Assembly (NCBI GenBank): GCA_009842375.1
Contig: VYFM01000356.1
Span: forward strand, 1 to 7,398
Length of the DNA stretch: 7,398 nt
Direction of reading: 5' to 3'
DNA from: Candidatus Poribacteria bacterium
GTDB lineage: Bacteria > Poribacteria > WGA-4E > WGA-3G
The notes beneath the pieces are model-generated. The model worked only from the letters and a program-made list of their open reading frames with translations, was not told where the DNA came from and searched no databases. The position numbers were made by a program, and so were the translations under genes. Of the stretch, positions 1 to 6,455 are shown one piece after another; position 1 is the first letter of the stretch; every line of letters begins with the position of its first letter.

Positions 1-53
1 TGCTCACTCCGACCTACAGTTTATTATGACGATTTATCAATTAGAAATGGTAT
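1..53 (-). repeat. Partial REP-like element cut by the window edge, with conserved flank
   Basis: Read on the minus strand, this end has a GTAG head (14-17) followed by GTCGGA (8-13) and the start of a hairpin loop; the rest lies outside the window. Positions 3-30 are an exact reverse complement of 5383-5410, so 12 nt of flank outside the head (19-30) match as well as the head itself. Positions 33-53 then match 5498-5518 in direct orientation at 20 of 21 bases. It is therefore a second copy of the element at 5395-5485, with its neighbourhood partly conserved. Seen directly; assignment to the REP class is by architecture. Confidence 0.75.
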
Positions 54-75
54 AACCCTGAACAGATATGGTTTC

Positions 76-91
76 ACTTGACAAGTCAAGT
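76..91. promoter_or_regulatory. Palindrome overlapping the -35, possible operator
   Basis: ACTTGA (76-81) and TCAAGT (86-91) are perfect inverted arms around a 4-nt spacer, and the inner 76-86 stretch is itself an 11-nt palindrome centred on an A. It covers the TTGACA of the candidate promoter, a position where a dimeric repressor would block RNA polymerase. No regulator gene is in the window, so the operator role is inference. Part of the symmetry could be coincidental because TTGA within the -35 forms one arm. Confidence 0.3.
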
Positions 92-106
92 TCCGTTTGG
101 TAAATT
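78..106 (+). promoter_or_regulatory. Candidate sigma70-type promoter of the three-gene run
   Basis: TTGACA (78-83, a consensus -35) is followed after exactly 17 nt by TAAATT (101-106, 4 of 6 matches to TATAAT). Transcription would begin near 113, giving a leader of about 77 nt before the dehydratase start at 190. The -10 is mediocre, so this rests mainly on the perfect -35 and spacing. Confidence 0.4.
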
Positions 107-118
107 ATTCAATCAAAT

Positions 119-152
119 ATGTATCAGAAAATGACAATGATACTGAATACAT
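119..152 (+). other. Potential hairpin in the leader of the dehydratase mRNA
   Basis: Positions 119-127 pair with 143-152 over nine base pairs with one bulged A (146), leaving a loop of 15 nt. An alternative six-pair stem uses GTATCA (121-126) and TGATAC (138-143). It sits between the candidate transcription start and the ribosome binding site. The stem is AT-rich and matches no riboswitch class I recognise, so it may be chance. Confidence 0.2.
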
Positions 153-174
153 GCTGATTCACATTTGAGATAAC

Positions 175-179
175 AGGAG
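175..179 (+). promoter_or_regulatory. Ribosome binding site that supports a TTG start at 190
   Basis: AGGAG lies 10 nt before TTG at 190. The only nearby upstream in-frame ATG (151) runs into TGA after five codons, so it cannot be the start. Confidence 0.65.
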
Positions 180-189
180 AACTGCTACT

Positions 190-1383
190 TTGAAAATAAC
201 AGATGTCAAAACTATCCTGACCGCTCCCAATGGGATTCGACTTGTGGTTGTAAAGATTGAGACAAGTGAACCCGGTCTATACGGAATCGGTTGTGCTACC
301 TTTACGCAACGCCCATTGGCAGTTGCAACTGCTGTTGACGAATACCTAAAACCCTTTCTGATTGGGAAAGATCCAACCAACATAGAGGACATTTTCCAGA
401 CAAGTTTCGTTAGTTCATATTGGCGGAATGGACCAGTCCTGAACAACGCACTCAGTGGTGTAGATATTGCATTGTGGGACATCATGGGCAAACGCGCAAA
501 CATGCCTGTCTATCAATTGCTTGGAGGTAAATGTCGGGAAGCAGCAACGCTCTACGCCCATGCAGGAGGTGGAAATTTTGAGGACGTAGAAAACAGTGTC
601 AGACGGTATATGGAACAAGGGTATCGTTATGTCCGCGCACAAGTCGCAATTCCAGGATATACAACCTATGGCGCAGGTGGGGGAAAGCGGAGTTCTCCAG
701 CATTTGAACCCACACCTTATGTCAATACAGTCATCAAACTTTTTGATCATCTGAGGACGAAATTGGGAGACGAGGTTGAACTATTGCACGACGTGCATGA
801 ACGGATTCCCCCTATCCAAGCAATTAATCTGGCAAAAGGATTGGAACCGTACAACCTGTTTTTCCTTGAAGACCCATTTGCACCAGAGGACGTTGACTAT
901 TTTCAACTGATGCGCCAACAGACGAGTATCCCAATCGCAATGGGAGAGTTATTTAACAATCCCAATGAATATGTCAATCTAATCAAAGATCGTCTAATTG
1001 ATTTCATACGAGTACATATTTCGCAGATCGGTGGTATCAGTCCGGCTCGTAAACTCGCTGCGTTTTGTGAATTCTTTGGTGTACGCACTGCATGGCATGG
1101 ACCCGGTGATGTATCACCTGTTGGACATGCAGCAAACGTTGCATTAGATTTAGCTTGTTATAACTTCGGAATTCAGGAACAGCACGTATTTGGAGAGAAT
1201 ACAAAAGAGGTTTTCCCAGGATGTCCAGAAATTAGAGACGGCTGTTTTTGGGCAAATGAAGCACCAGGACTTGGCATTGATGTTAACGAGGAACTCGCAG
1301 CAAGGTTCCCATTCCCAGAACATCCTCTGAACGGTGGTTGGGCACCAGTTCGACGAATGGATGGTACAGTTATACGACCATAG
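190..1383 (+). CDS. Mannonate/gluconate dehydratase-like enolase-superfamily enzyme (ManD/RspA family)
   Basis: Predicted cytoplasmic, Mg2+-dependent dehydratase of sugar acids, removing water from D-mannonate and/or D-gluconate to give 2-keto-3-deoxygluconate. The 397 aa match the usual family length of about 400. The N-terminal capping domain (about 1-115, beginning MKIT) leads into the barrel domain. Likely metal ligands are D201 (LLHDVHE), E227 (FFLEDPF) and E253 (AMGELF). Likely catalytic residues are R149, Y160 and H203, with H303 in WHGPGD and E330 in NFGIQE. The start is TTG, set by AGGAG 10 nt upstream and by the family's conserved N-terminus. P305 follows H303-G304 where, from memory, efficient mannonate dehydratases carry Ala, so this may be a low-efficiency or gluconate-type member. 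No signal peptide. It is first in a tight run with two exported proteins. Family assignment is firm; substrate is uncertain. Confidence 0.92.
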   Translation: MKITDVKTILTAPNGIRLVVVKIETSEPGLYGIGCATFTQRPLAVATAVDEYLKPFLIGKDPTNIEDIFQTSFVSSYWRNGPVLNNALSGVDIALWDIMGKRANMPVYQLLGGKCREAATLYAHAGGGNFEDVENSVRRYMEQGYRYVRAQVAIPGYTTYGAGGGKRSSPAFEPTPYVNTVIKLFDHLRTKLGDEVELLHDVHERIPPIQAINLAKGLEPYNLFFLEDPFAPEDVDYFQLMRQQTSIPIAMGELFNNPNEYVNLIKDRLIDFIRVHISQIGGISPARKLAAFCEFFGVRTAWHGPGDVSPVGHAANVALDLACYNFGIQEQHVFGENTKEVFPGCPEIRDGCFWANEAPGLGIDVNEELAARFPFPEHPLNGGWAPVRRMDGTVIRP

Positions 1384-1395
1384 GTTTTACACCAG

Positions 1396-3045
1396 ATGAA
1401 GTGTTTCATAATTATTGTAGTGACAATTTGGATTAATCTTGCACACGCTGACATACAATTTACACGAATCACGGATGAAGCAGGGATCCAATTTCGACAT
1501 TTTAATGGTGCTACAGGTGAGAAACACTTTGTGGAAACGATGGGAGGTGGTGCCGCTTTCTTCGATTACAATAATGATGATTACTTGGATATATATCTGG
1601 TGAACGGTGCACCACTCACAGGGAAAACACCGGATGCACAACCTACAAATCGTCTCTATAGAAATAATGGAGACAGCACTTTCACCGATGTGACACATCA
1701 CGCAGGTGTTGGAGATACAGGTTATGGAATCGGGTGTTGTGTCGCAGATTACGATAATGATGGCTACCGAGATCTTTTTATTACTAACTTCGGCAAAAAT
1801 GTCTTTTATCGCAATAACGGTGACGGCACTTTTTCTGATATATCAAAGCAGGTAGGAATAACAGATGAATCGCTTTTTTCTGCCGGGTGTGCCTTCGCGG
1901 ATTATGACAATGACGGATGGCTTGATTTAGTTGTTGTAAACTATGTAATACTTAATTTGGAAAATGCCCCAGATTGTTCACAAGACGGTATTCCTGCATA
2001 TTGCAGACCAGAGGAATTTTCACCCGCACCTGATCGACTTTACCGCAATAACGGAGATGGCACTTTCACCAACGCCACACAGGAAGCGGGAATTACCTTA
2101 CTCGGTAGAGGTCTCGGAGTAGTCTGGACAGATATTGACAACAACGGTTGGCTTGATCTTTACATCGCAAATGACAGAGAAGCAAACTTTCTTTACAAAA
2201 ATAACCGGGATGGCACATTCACTGAAATAGGTGAATTAATCGGAACTGCTCGAAATGAACACGGGGATGCTGAAAGTAGTATGGGAATTGACACTGCAGA
2301 CTATGATAATGATGGCGATCTTGATATGATTCTCACACATTACCAAGCTGAAACCAACACACTTTATCAGAATGACGGACACGGAGTCTTTTGGGATGTC
2401 ACCGCGCAATGCCACATAGGGGAACCGACCCATTTACCGTTAGCATGGGGTACAGGTTTTGTGGATTTTGATAATGATGGTTGGCTTGATCTCTTTTTCG
2501 CAAATGGACATCTGCACGATAACGTTGAACTATTACAAGAAGTAGGAGTCTACAAACAACAAAATCAACTCTTCCACAATAGTGGGAATGGAATATATAC
2601 CGACATTACGAATAAATGTGGAAACGGATTACAAATTGAAAAATCCAGTCGTGGTTCCATCTTTGGTGATTATGATAATGATGGTGATATGGACATTCTG
2701 GTCACCAATATAGGTGATACACCAGATCTTCTACGGAACGATACACCCTCAATTAACAACTGGATAACTATCAAGTTGATCGGTAAGAAATCAAACCGAG
2801 ATGCTATCGGTTCAAAGGTGACATTACAGTATGCTGAAACATCAAAAATCATAGAAATAAAAAGCGGTGGAAGTTATCTCTCACACAACCAGTTTCAACT
2901 CCAGACTGGGTTAGGCACAGCAAAAATGGTTGACCAAATAATTGTAAATTGGCAAAATGGTGTTAAAGATGTGATAAAAGATGTTCAATCTAATCAACGT
3001 TTGACTATCAAAGAAGGAAATGGTATCATTTCGCCAAAACGTTAA
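1396..3045 (+). CDS. Secreted FG-GAP/VCBS beta-propeller protein with C-terminal ASPIC/UnbV domain (CRTAC1-like)
   Basis: 549 aa. Residues 1-18 form a signal peptide ending LAHA before DIQF, so the protein is exported. Seven Asp-rich Ca2+-binding loops of the form DYDNDGxxDL occur near residues 57, 118, 169, 246, 302, 357 and 425. Most are preceded or followed by a LYRNNGDGTF-type strand, as expected for a seven-bladed propeller. C194 and C203 flank an insertion common in this family and might form a disulfide. The C-terminal part (about 455-541, with GSKVTLQ, GGSYLSHNQ and VNWQNG) is an ASPIC/UnbV domain. Family members are thought to be extracellular binding or adhesion modules, with no defined enzymatic role. 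The ATG lies 12 nt after the dehydratase stop with no clear Shine-Dalgarno, suggesting translational coupling. Domain call is firm; function unknown. Confidence 0.92.
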   Translation: MKCFIIIVVTIWINLAHADIQFTRITDEAGIQFRHFNGATGEKHFVETMGGGAAFFDYNNDDYLDIYLVNGAPLTGKTPDAQPTNRLYRNNGDSTFTDVTHHAGVGDTGYGIGCCVADYDNDGYRDLFITNFGKNVFYRNNGDGTFSDISKQVGITDESLFSAGCAFADYDNDGWLDLVVVNYVILNLENAPDCSQDGIPAYCRPEEFSPAPDRLYRNNGDGTFTNATQEAGITLLGRGLGVVWTDIDNNGWLDLYIANDREANFLYKNNRDGTFTEIGELIGTARNEHGDAESSMGIDTADYDNDGDLDMILTHYQAETNTLYQNDGHGVFWDVTAQCHIGEPTHLPLAWGTGFVDFDNDGWLDLFFANGHLHDNVELLQEVGVYKQQNQLFHNSGNGIYTDITNKCGNGLQIEKSSRGSIFGDYDNDGDMDILVTNIGDTPDLLRNDTPSINNWITIKLIGKKSNRDAIGSKVTLQYAETSKIIEIKSGGSYLSHNQFQLQTGLGTAKMVDQIIVNWQNGVKDVIKDVQSNQRLTIKEGNGIISPKR

Positions 3046-3056
3046 TTGTTTGAAAT

Positions 3057-3062
3057 AGGAGG
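3057..3062 (+). promoter_or_regulatory. Strong ribosome binding site that selects a GTG start at 3071
   Basis: A full AGGAGG lies 8 nt before GTG at 3071. The alternative ATG at 3077 would be 14 nt away, which is less favourable. Confidence 0.7.
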
Positions 3063-3070
3063 AAAATCAA

Positions 3071-3862
3071 GTGAATATGAGATTATGTCTGTTTAGTATC
3101 GTAGTTGTTCTCATCCTCGTTGCGAGTCCTTATGCAATCGGAAAAATAGACCAAGACTCCGTTGCAGGTCTATGGCTTTTTGAAGAAGGGGGTGGAGATG
3201 TTGCGAAGGATAGCTCCGATGCTGGAAACGATGGCACTATTGTCGGACCCAAAAAATGGCAAGAAGGAAAATTCGGTAGAGCACTGGAATTCAACGGCAA
3301 TGATGTATATGTTGAGGTGGCAGCAAATGACAGCATCATTCTTGAGGAACTAACCATAGTCGCATGGACAAACCTAAAATCCTCACAAGGAACGCGTTGG
3401 CAATCAATCATGATGCGTGGACAGAATCCTCGAAACTATCTTTTGGCTGTTGATAAAGACACACAAACGCTTCAATTAAGTGTTACCAAAGGAGCAGCAG
3501 GTGCGTGGGGAGGTACAAGGGGTGGTCCAGTTATCACAGACGGTGATTGGCATCATCTCGCTGGTGTTTTTGGAGAAGATGGTTTTGTCATATACACTGA
3601 CGGTATAGAGACAGGTAGACAAGCGTATGAAAAACCAAGTCTTGATGCTGATCCCTCACGTATGCGGATAGGTGATGGGTCAAACGGTGGACACCAATGT
3701 GAAGGTTTGCTGGACGAAGTTGCGTTATTTAACGTCCCGCTTCCACAGGAAGACATTGAGAGCATTATGAACGATGGACTTGAAAGAGCGACTGGGTTCC
3801 TCGCTGTTGAACCTGAAAATAAGTTGACAACAATTTGGGGCAAACTCAAAACTGGATTATAA
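3071..3862 (+). CDS. Secreted LamG-like (concanavalin A-type jelly roll) domain protein
   Basis: 263 aa. A hydrophobic signal sequence covers about residues 1-24 (MNMRLCLF then a Val/Leu/Ile core, ending SPYAIG). The rest is essentially one LamG/Laminin_G_3 jelly-roll domain, about 30-235. Hallmarks are GLWLFEEGGG and DSSDAGNDGTIVG near the N-terminus, ALEFNGNDVYVEV (71-83), TIVAWTN, DGDWHHLAGVF (157-167), IYTDGIETG, then RIGDG and LLDEVALFNVPL near the end. Such domains bind carbohydrates or surface ligands; no catalytic residues are recognisable. A short tail (about 239-263, GFLAVEPENKLTTIWGKLK) follows the domain. GTG is preferred as start because AGGAGG precedes it by 8 nt. It is third in the run, 25 nt after the previous stop, and ends one base from the stop of the opposing TPR gene. 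Ligand unknown. Confidence 0.88.
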   Translation: MNMRLCLFSIVVVLILVASPYAIGKIDQDSVAGLWLFEEGGGDVAKDSSDAGNDGTIVGPKKWQEGKFGRALEFNGNDVYVEVAANDSIILEELTIVAWTNLKSSQGTRWQSIMMRGQNPRNYLLAVDKDTQTLQLSVTKGAAGAWGGTRGGPVITDGDWHHLAGVFGEDGFVIYTDGIETGRQAYEKPSLDADPSRMRIGDGSNGGHQCEGLLDEVALFNVPLPQEDIESIMNDGLERATGFLAVEPENKLTTIWGKLKTGL

Positions 3863-3863
3863 A

Positions 3864-5291
3864 CTACTTCCGACGACTACGGATCTCTTTTAATCCTTCT
3901 TGATAAATAGGGTTTTCAGGATCAAGTTCAATCGCTTTCAAAACTGCAGCTTCTGCCGCATCATATTTACCGTGTTTATAACACAACCATGAAAGTGTAT
4001 TGTAGTACGGTGCTGAGGTAGGTGATAATTCTGTTGCTCTACGGGCAAAATCAATCGCTTTATTCAAATCTCGATTGTGTTGTCCGTATAGATATGCAAG
4101 TCCGTGGTAAGCACTTACCATCTCTGGCTTCAGTTCAATAGCACGTCTATAATGTTTTTCTGCGGAATCAAATCTTCCATCTGTTGTATAAAGCGTACCT
4201 AACATCAGATGCGATTCTGGATAATCCGAATTATAGGTTAAGGCACGTTTAAATTGCTTTATTGCCAATTGTGCATCACGATTCTGCATATAAGCAATAC
4301 CCAGATAATGGTATATCTCATCTGTTTTCAATCCGAGTTGAACGGCACGATTGTAATGTGTGATTGCTCCTAAGATGTCACCCAACTCCAAAGAAATTCT
4401 ACCTAAACCAGAAGATATATACGCAATATCTATATCTGATGTACTATATTTACTGATACGTTGAAATTCACGTCTTGCCTCCTCATACATTTCATATTTT
4501 AGGTAGGTATTCGCGAGTTTGACTATAGCCTCTACTTTATTACCAGCATCCGCAGCAAAAACGGCTTCAAGATGTTTCTGAATGTCTATGTCCACTTTCT
4601 TGAGAGCATAGAACCGTTCCATTGCATTTTCTGCTTTTTGCACATCTCCAATCTGTCGGTAGCATCGAGCAAGTTGATAGTATGCGTTTGGCATCGTTGG
4701 CGATATTGCCAATGTCTTCTGTAATGCAGAGATTGCTGCCTGCCAATCTTGTGTGCGGCTATATAACACGCCAAGGTGAAAATATGCATCAGCGAAATTT
4801 GGATCACGAGAAATTGCTTGCTGGTGCGCAGCAATCGCTTTCTTTATCTCCCCACGTCCAGCATAGATTTTACCAAGGTTATGTTGAGCCTTGGAAACAC
4901 CTACTGTGTCTTGATCCACTACATTTTCATAGAATTGAATTGCCTTATCAAACTCTCCCTGTTGATATGCAATATACCCTAATCCAATGAATGCTTGTGC
5001 TTTTACAACATGGTTTTGCTGACCAAATTCTCCTTGTCTAACTAAACGAAGCACCTCCTGATATATGTGCATCGCTTCTGTATAGCGACCAAGTTGCGAA
5101 TAAGCATATCCTATACGGACGAGGGACTTTCCAGTTGGAGGAGTGTTCTTAAAATATCTGATTGCTTGTTCATAATTGCCATATTGTAATGCCTCTTCTC
5201 CCAACTCATAAGCATTTTGAGAATAGACAAACTGCACACTGCCAAAATAGAGACATACTGCAATGACTTTCCAATAGTGTTTTCTCATCAT
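3864..5291 (-). CDS. Exported tetratricopeptide-repeat (TPR) protein
   Basis: 475 aa from the ATG at 5291. A basic N-terminus (MMRKHYWK) and hydrophobic stretch to about residue 24 (ending VQFVYS before QNAYELGEEAL) look like a signal peptide, so a periplasmic or membrane-associated location is likely. The rest is about 12 TPR units of 34 residues with the usual W/L-G-Y-A-F-A-P pattern, for example DAYFHLGVLYSRTQDWQAAI and AYHGLAYLYGQHNRDLNKAI. They form a protein-protein interaction superhelix and there is no catalytic domain. The frame also opens further upstream at TTG 5339 with a weak AGG, which would add 16 hydrophobic residues. The ATG is favoured because it gives a normal signal peptide and because a promoter-like element lies in the extra segment. 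ATG at 5288 is equally possible. Its stop is one base from the LamG stop. Partners unknown. Confidence 0.85.
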   Translation of the reverse strand: MMRKHYWKVIAVCLYFGSVQFVYSQNAYELGEEALQYGNYEQAIRYFKNTPPTGKSLVRIGYAYSQLGRYTEAMHIYQEVLRLVRQGEFGQQNHVVKAQAFIGLGYIAYQQGEFDKAIQFYENVVDQDTVGVSKAQHNLGKIYAGRGEIKKAIAAHQQAISRDPNFADAYFHLGVLYSRTQDWQAAISALQKTLAISPTMPNAYYQLARCYRQIGDVQKAENAMERFYALKKVDIDIQKHLEAVFAADAGNKVEAIVKLANTYLKYEMYEEARREFQRISKYSTSDIDIAYISSGLGRISLELGDILGAITHYNRAVQLGLKTDEIYHYLGIAYMQNRDAQLAIKQFKRALTYNSDYPESHLMLGTLYTTDGRFDSAEKHYRRAIELKPEMVSAYHGLAYLYGQHNRDLNKAIDFARRATELSPTSAPYYNTLSWLCYKHGKYDAAEAAVLKAIELDPENPIYQEGLKEIRSRRK

Positions 5292-5292
5292 T

Positions 5293-5321
5293 ATTGTATA
5301 GAAACCGCACAAGATAGTCAA
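5293..5321 (-). promoter_or_regulatory. Candidate promoter abutting the TPR gene start
   Basis: On the minus strand TTGACT (5316-5321) is followed after 17 nt by TACAAT (5293-5298), each 5 of 6 to consensus. Transcription would begin at about 5285-5288, on or beside the ATG codons at 5291 and 5288, implying a leaderless or nearly leaderless mRNA. If the gene really starts at TTG 5339, this is a chance match inside coding sequence. Confidence 0.4.
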
Positions 5322-5394
5322 AACTATGACTATTTTCAAAGTAATACCTAATTAACGAGATTTATCTTATTTTTCGACGGTAGTCATAATAAAC

Positions 5395-5485
5395 TGTAGG
5401 TCGGAGTGAGTGAAACGAAGTCCGACACGTATAATTTCATTGGGTTTCCCATGTCGGACTTCGCTTACGCTCACTCCGACCTACA
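5395..5485. repeat. Pair of REP-like units in inverted orientation (BIME-like element)
   Basis: Two arms, 5395-5427 (33 nt) and 5452-5485 (34 nt), are near-perfect inverted repeats around a 24-nt centre. Each arm also forms its own hairpin. On the plus strand, GTAG (5396-5399) precedes GTCGGA (5400-5405) and TCCGAC (5421-5426). On the minus strand, GTAG (5481-5484) precedes the same stem at 5475-5480 and 5453-5458. A GTAG head followed by an imperfect palindrome is the known layout of REP sequences mobilised in trans by RAYT (Y1 HUH) transposases. None is encoded here. The element lies 53 nt beyond the murB stop and about 100 nt upstream of the TPR gene. There is no T-run after either arm, so it is not a classic terminator. 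Confidence 0.85.
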
Positions 5486-5497
5486 AAATAATGATCC

Positions 5498-5518
5498 TTT
5501 ATCATTTAGAAATGGTAT
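5498..5518 (+). repeat. Conserved flank shared with the left end of the window
   Basis: This 21-nt stretch, containing TTAGAAATGGTAT, matches 33-53 at 20 of 21 positions in direct orientation, and at both sites it lies 12-14 nt outside a REP-like arm. It is probably part of a larger repeated unit. It ends 20 nt before the murB stop codon. Confidence 0.65.
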
Positions 5519-5538
5519 TACAGGGCAATTTATAGGAA

Positions 5539-6450
5539 CTACCAATCGAAACCCAAACGTTTTACTTCTGTCTGTAGAGATATTCCTGTTTTTTCTTTCA
5601 CATCGTTCTGGATATATTCGACTAAGTCTAATACATCTGATGCAGTTGCGTTATCAAGGTTGAGAATAAAATTACCATGAACGGTAGAAACTTCTGCCCC
5701 TCCGATACGATGTCCTTTCAAACCGCAAATATCTATTAACCGTCCAGCAGAATCACCAGGAGGGTTTTTAAACATACATCCTGCATTCTCTTCAACAAAA
5801 GGTTGTGTTGTAGTTTTCTGCTTAAATAAGCCATTCATTTGTGCTGTAATGGTATCAACATCCCCCCGTTGAAGTATGAGGGTAGTACCAACAACACAGA
5901 AATAGGCATCCAGTCCACTATTACGATATTCAAAGTTCGCTTCGTTCTGGGTCAACTTTACGAGTTCACCTGTATCACTCATCACAGTGACATCTGTGAC
6001 AACATCACCAAAACAACTCCCCCATGCACCAGCGTTCATAATAAGTGCACCACCAACAGCACCGGGAATTCCGAGTGCAAACTCGACACCACTTAAACCG
6101 CTTTTAGACATCAATTTAGATAGACTCGGTAATGGATGTCCTGCACCAACATTAACAACATTACCATCCACCTCCAGTTCTGCTAATTCTCCTATTAGTT
6201 TAACACAAATACCATTGAAACCCTTATCACTTACCAGTAGATTCGAACCTCTCCCTATGACTGCTACAGGAACATCCCATTTACGGTGAAAATGTGCTAA
6301 CGCAGTTAATTCGTCTATCGTACTCACCTCTATATATACTTCTGCTTCTCCACCAATGCCAAAGTGTGTATGTTTTGAGAGAGGTTCTTCAAATCTAAGT
6401 CGTGTGGGGTCGGTGACAACTGTCGAGAGTGCGTCTTTCCAGTCCATCAT
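5539..6450 (-). CDS. murB: UDP-N-acetylenolpyruvoylglucosamine reductase
   Basis: FAD-dependent cytoplasmic enzyme that reduces UDP-GlcNAc-enolpyruvate with NADPH to UDP-N-acetylmuramate, the second committed step of peptidoglycan synthesis. 303 aa from ATG 6450, typical length. The FAD-binding domain shows HTHFGIGGEAEVY, GRGSNLL (66-72) and GIPGAVGGALIMNAGAWG. Catalytic-site equivalents are R176 in YRNS, C225 in AGCMFKNP (Ser in E. coli MurB, the proton donor) and E295 in LQTEVKRLG near the C-terminus. The motif AGRLIDICGLKG and HGNFILN complete the substrate-binding domain. The frame extends to TTG 6468, but that codon lies in the -10 box, and AAGGA (6456-6460) sits 5 nt before ATG 6450 and 8 nt before ATG 6447, so one of these two is the start. 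It stands alone, without murC, ddl or ftsQ beside it. The REP pair follows its stop. Confidence 0.96.
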   Translation of the reverse strand: MMDWKDALSTVVTDPTRLRFEEPLSKHTHFGIGGEAEVYIEVSTIDELTALAHFHRKWDVPVAVIGRGSNLLVSDKGFNGICVKLIGELAELEVDGNVVNVGAGHPLPSLSKLMSKSGLSGVEFALGIPGAVGGALIMNAGAWGSCFGDVVTDVTVMSDTGELVKLTQNEANFEYRNSGLDAYFCVVGTTLILQRGDVDTITAQMNGLFKQKTTTQPFVEENAGCMFKNPPGDSAGRLIDICGLKGHRIGGAEVSTVHGNFILNLDNATASDVLDLVEYIQNDVKEKTGISLQTEVKRLGFDW

Positions 6451-6455
6451 GTCCA

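Noticed and set aside
1387..1701. Minus-strand open frame over the start of the propeller gene
   Set aside because: Antisense shadow of a gene with clear domain motifs; no ribosome binding site or recognisable product. The same reasoning covers the other antisense frames over the dehydratase, propeller, LamG and TPR genes.
1560..2700. Recurring DNA similar to GATTATGATAATGATGG, resembling a tandem repeat array
   Set aside because: The copies are 51-77 codons apart, in frame, and encode the Ca2+-binding loops of propeller blades; they are protein repeats and not a CRISPR or satellite array.
5383..5485. Intrinsic terminator at the large hairpin
   Set aside because: No run of T follows the stem on either strand; the two-level symmetry fits a REP pair better.
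5406..5663. Plus-strand open frame of 85 codons through the REP pair and the murB 3' end
   Set aside because: It starts inside a repeat, overlaps murB antisense, and its product shows no domain or plausible composition.
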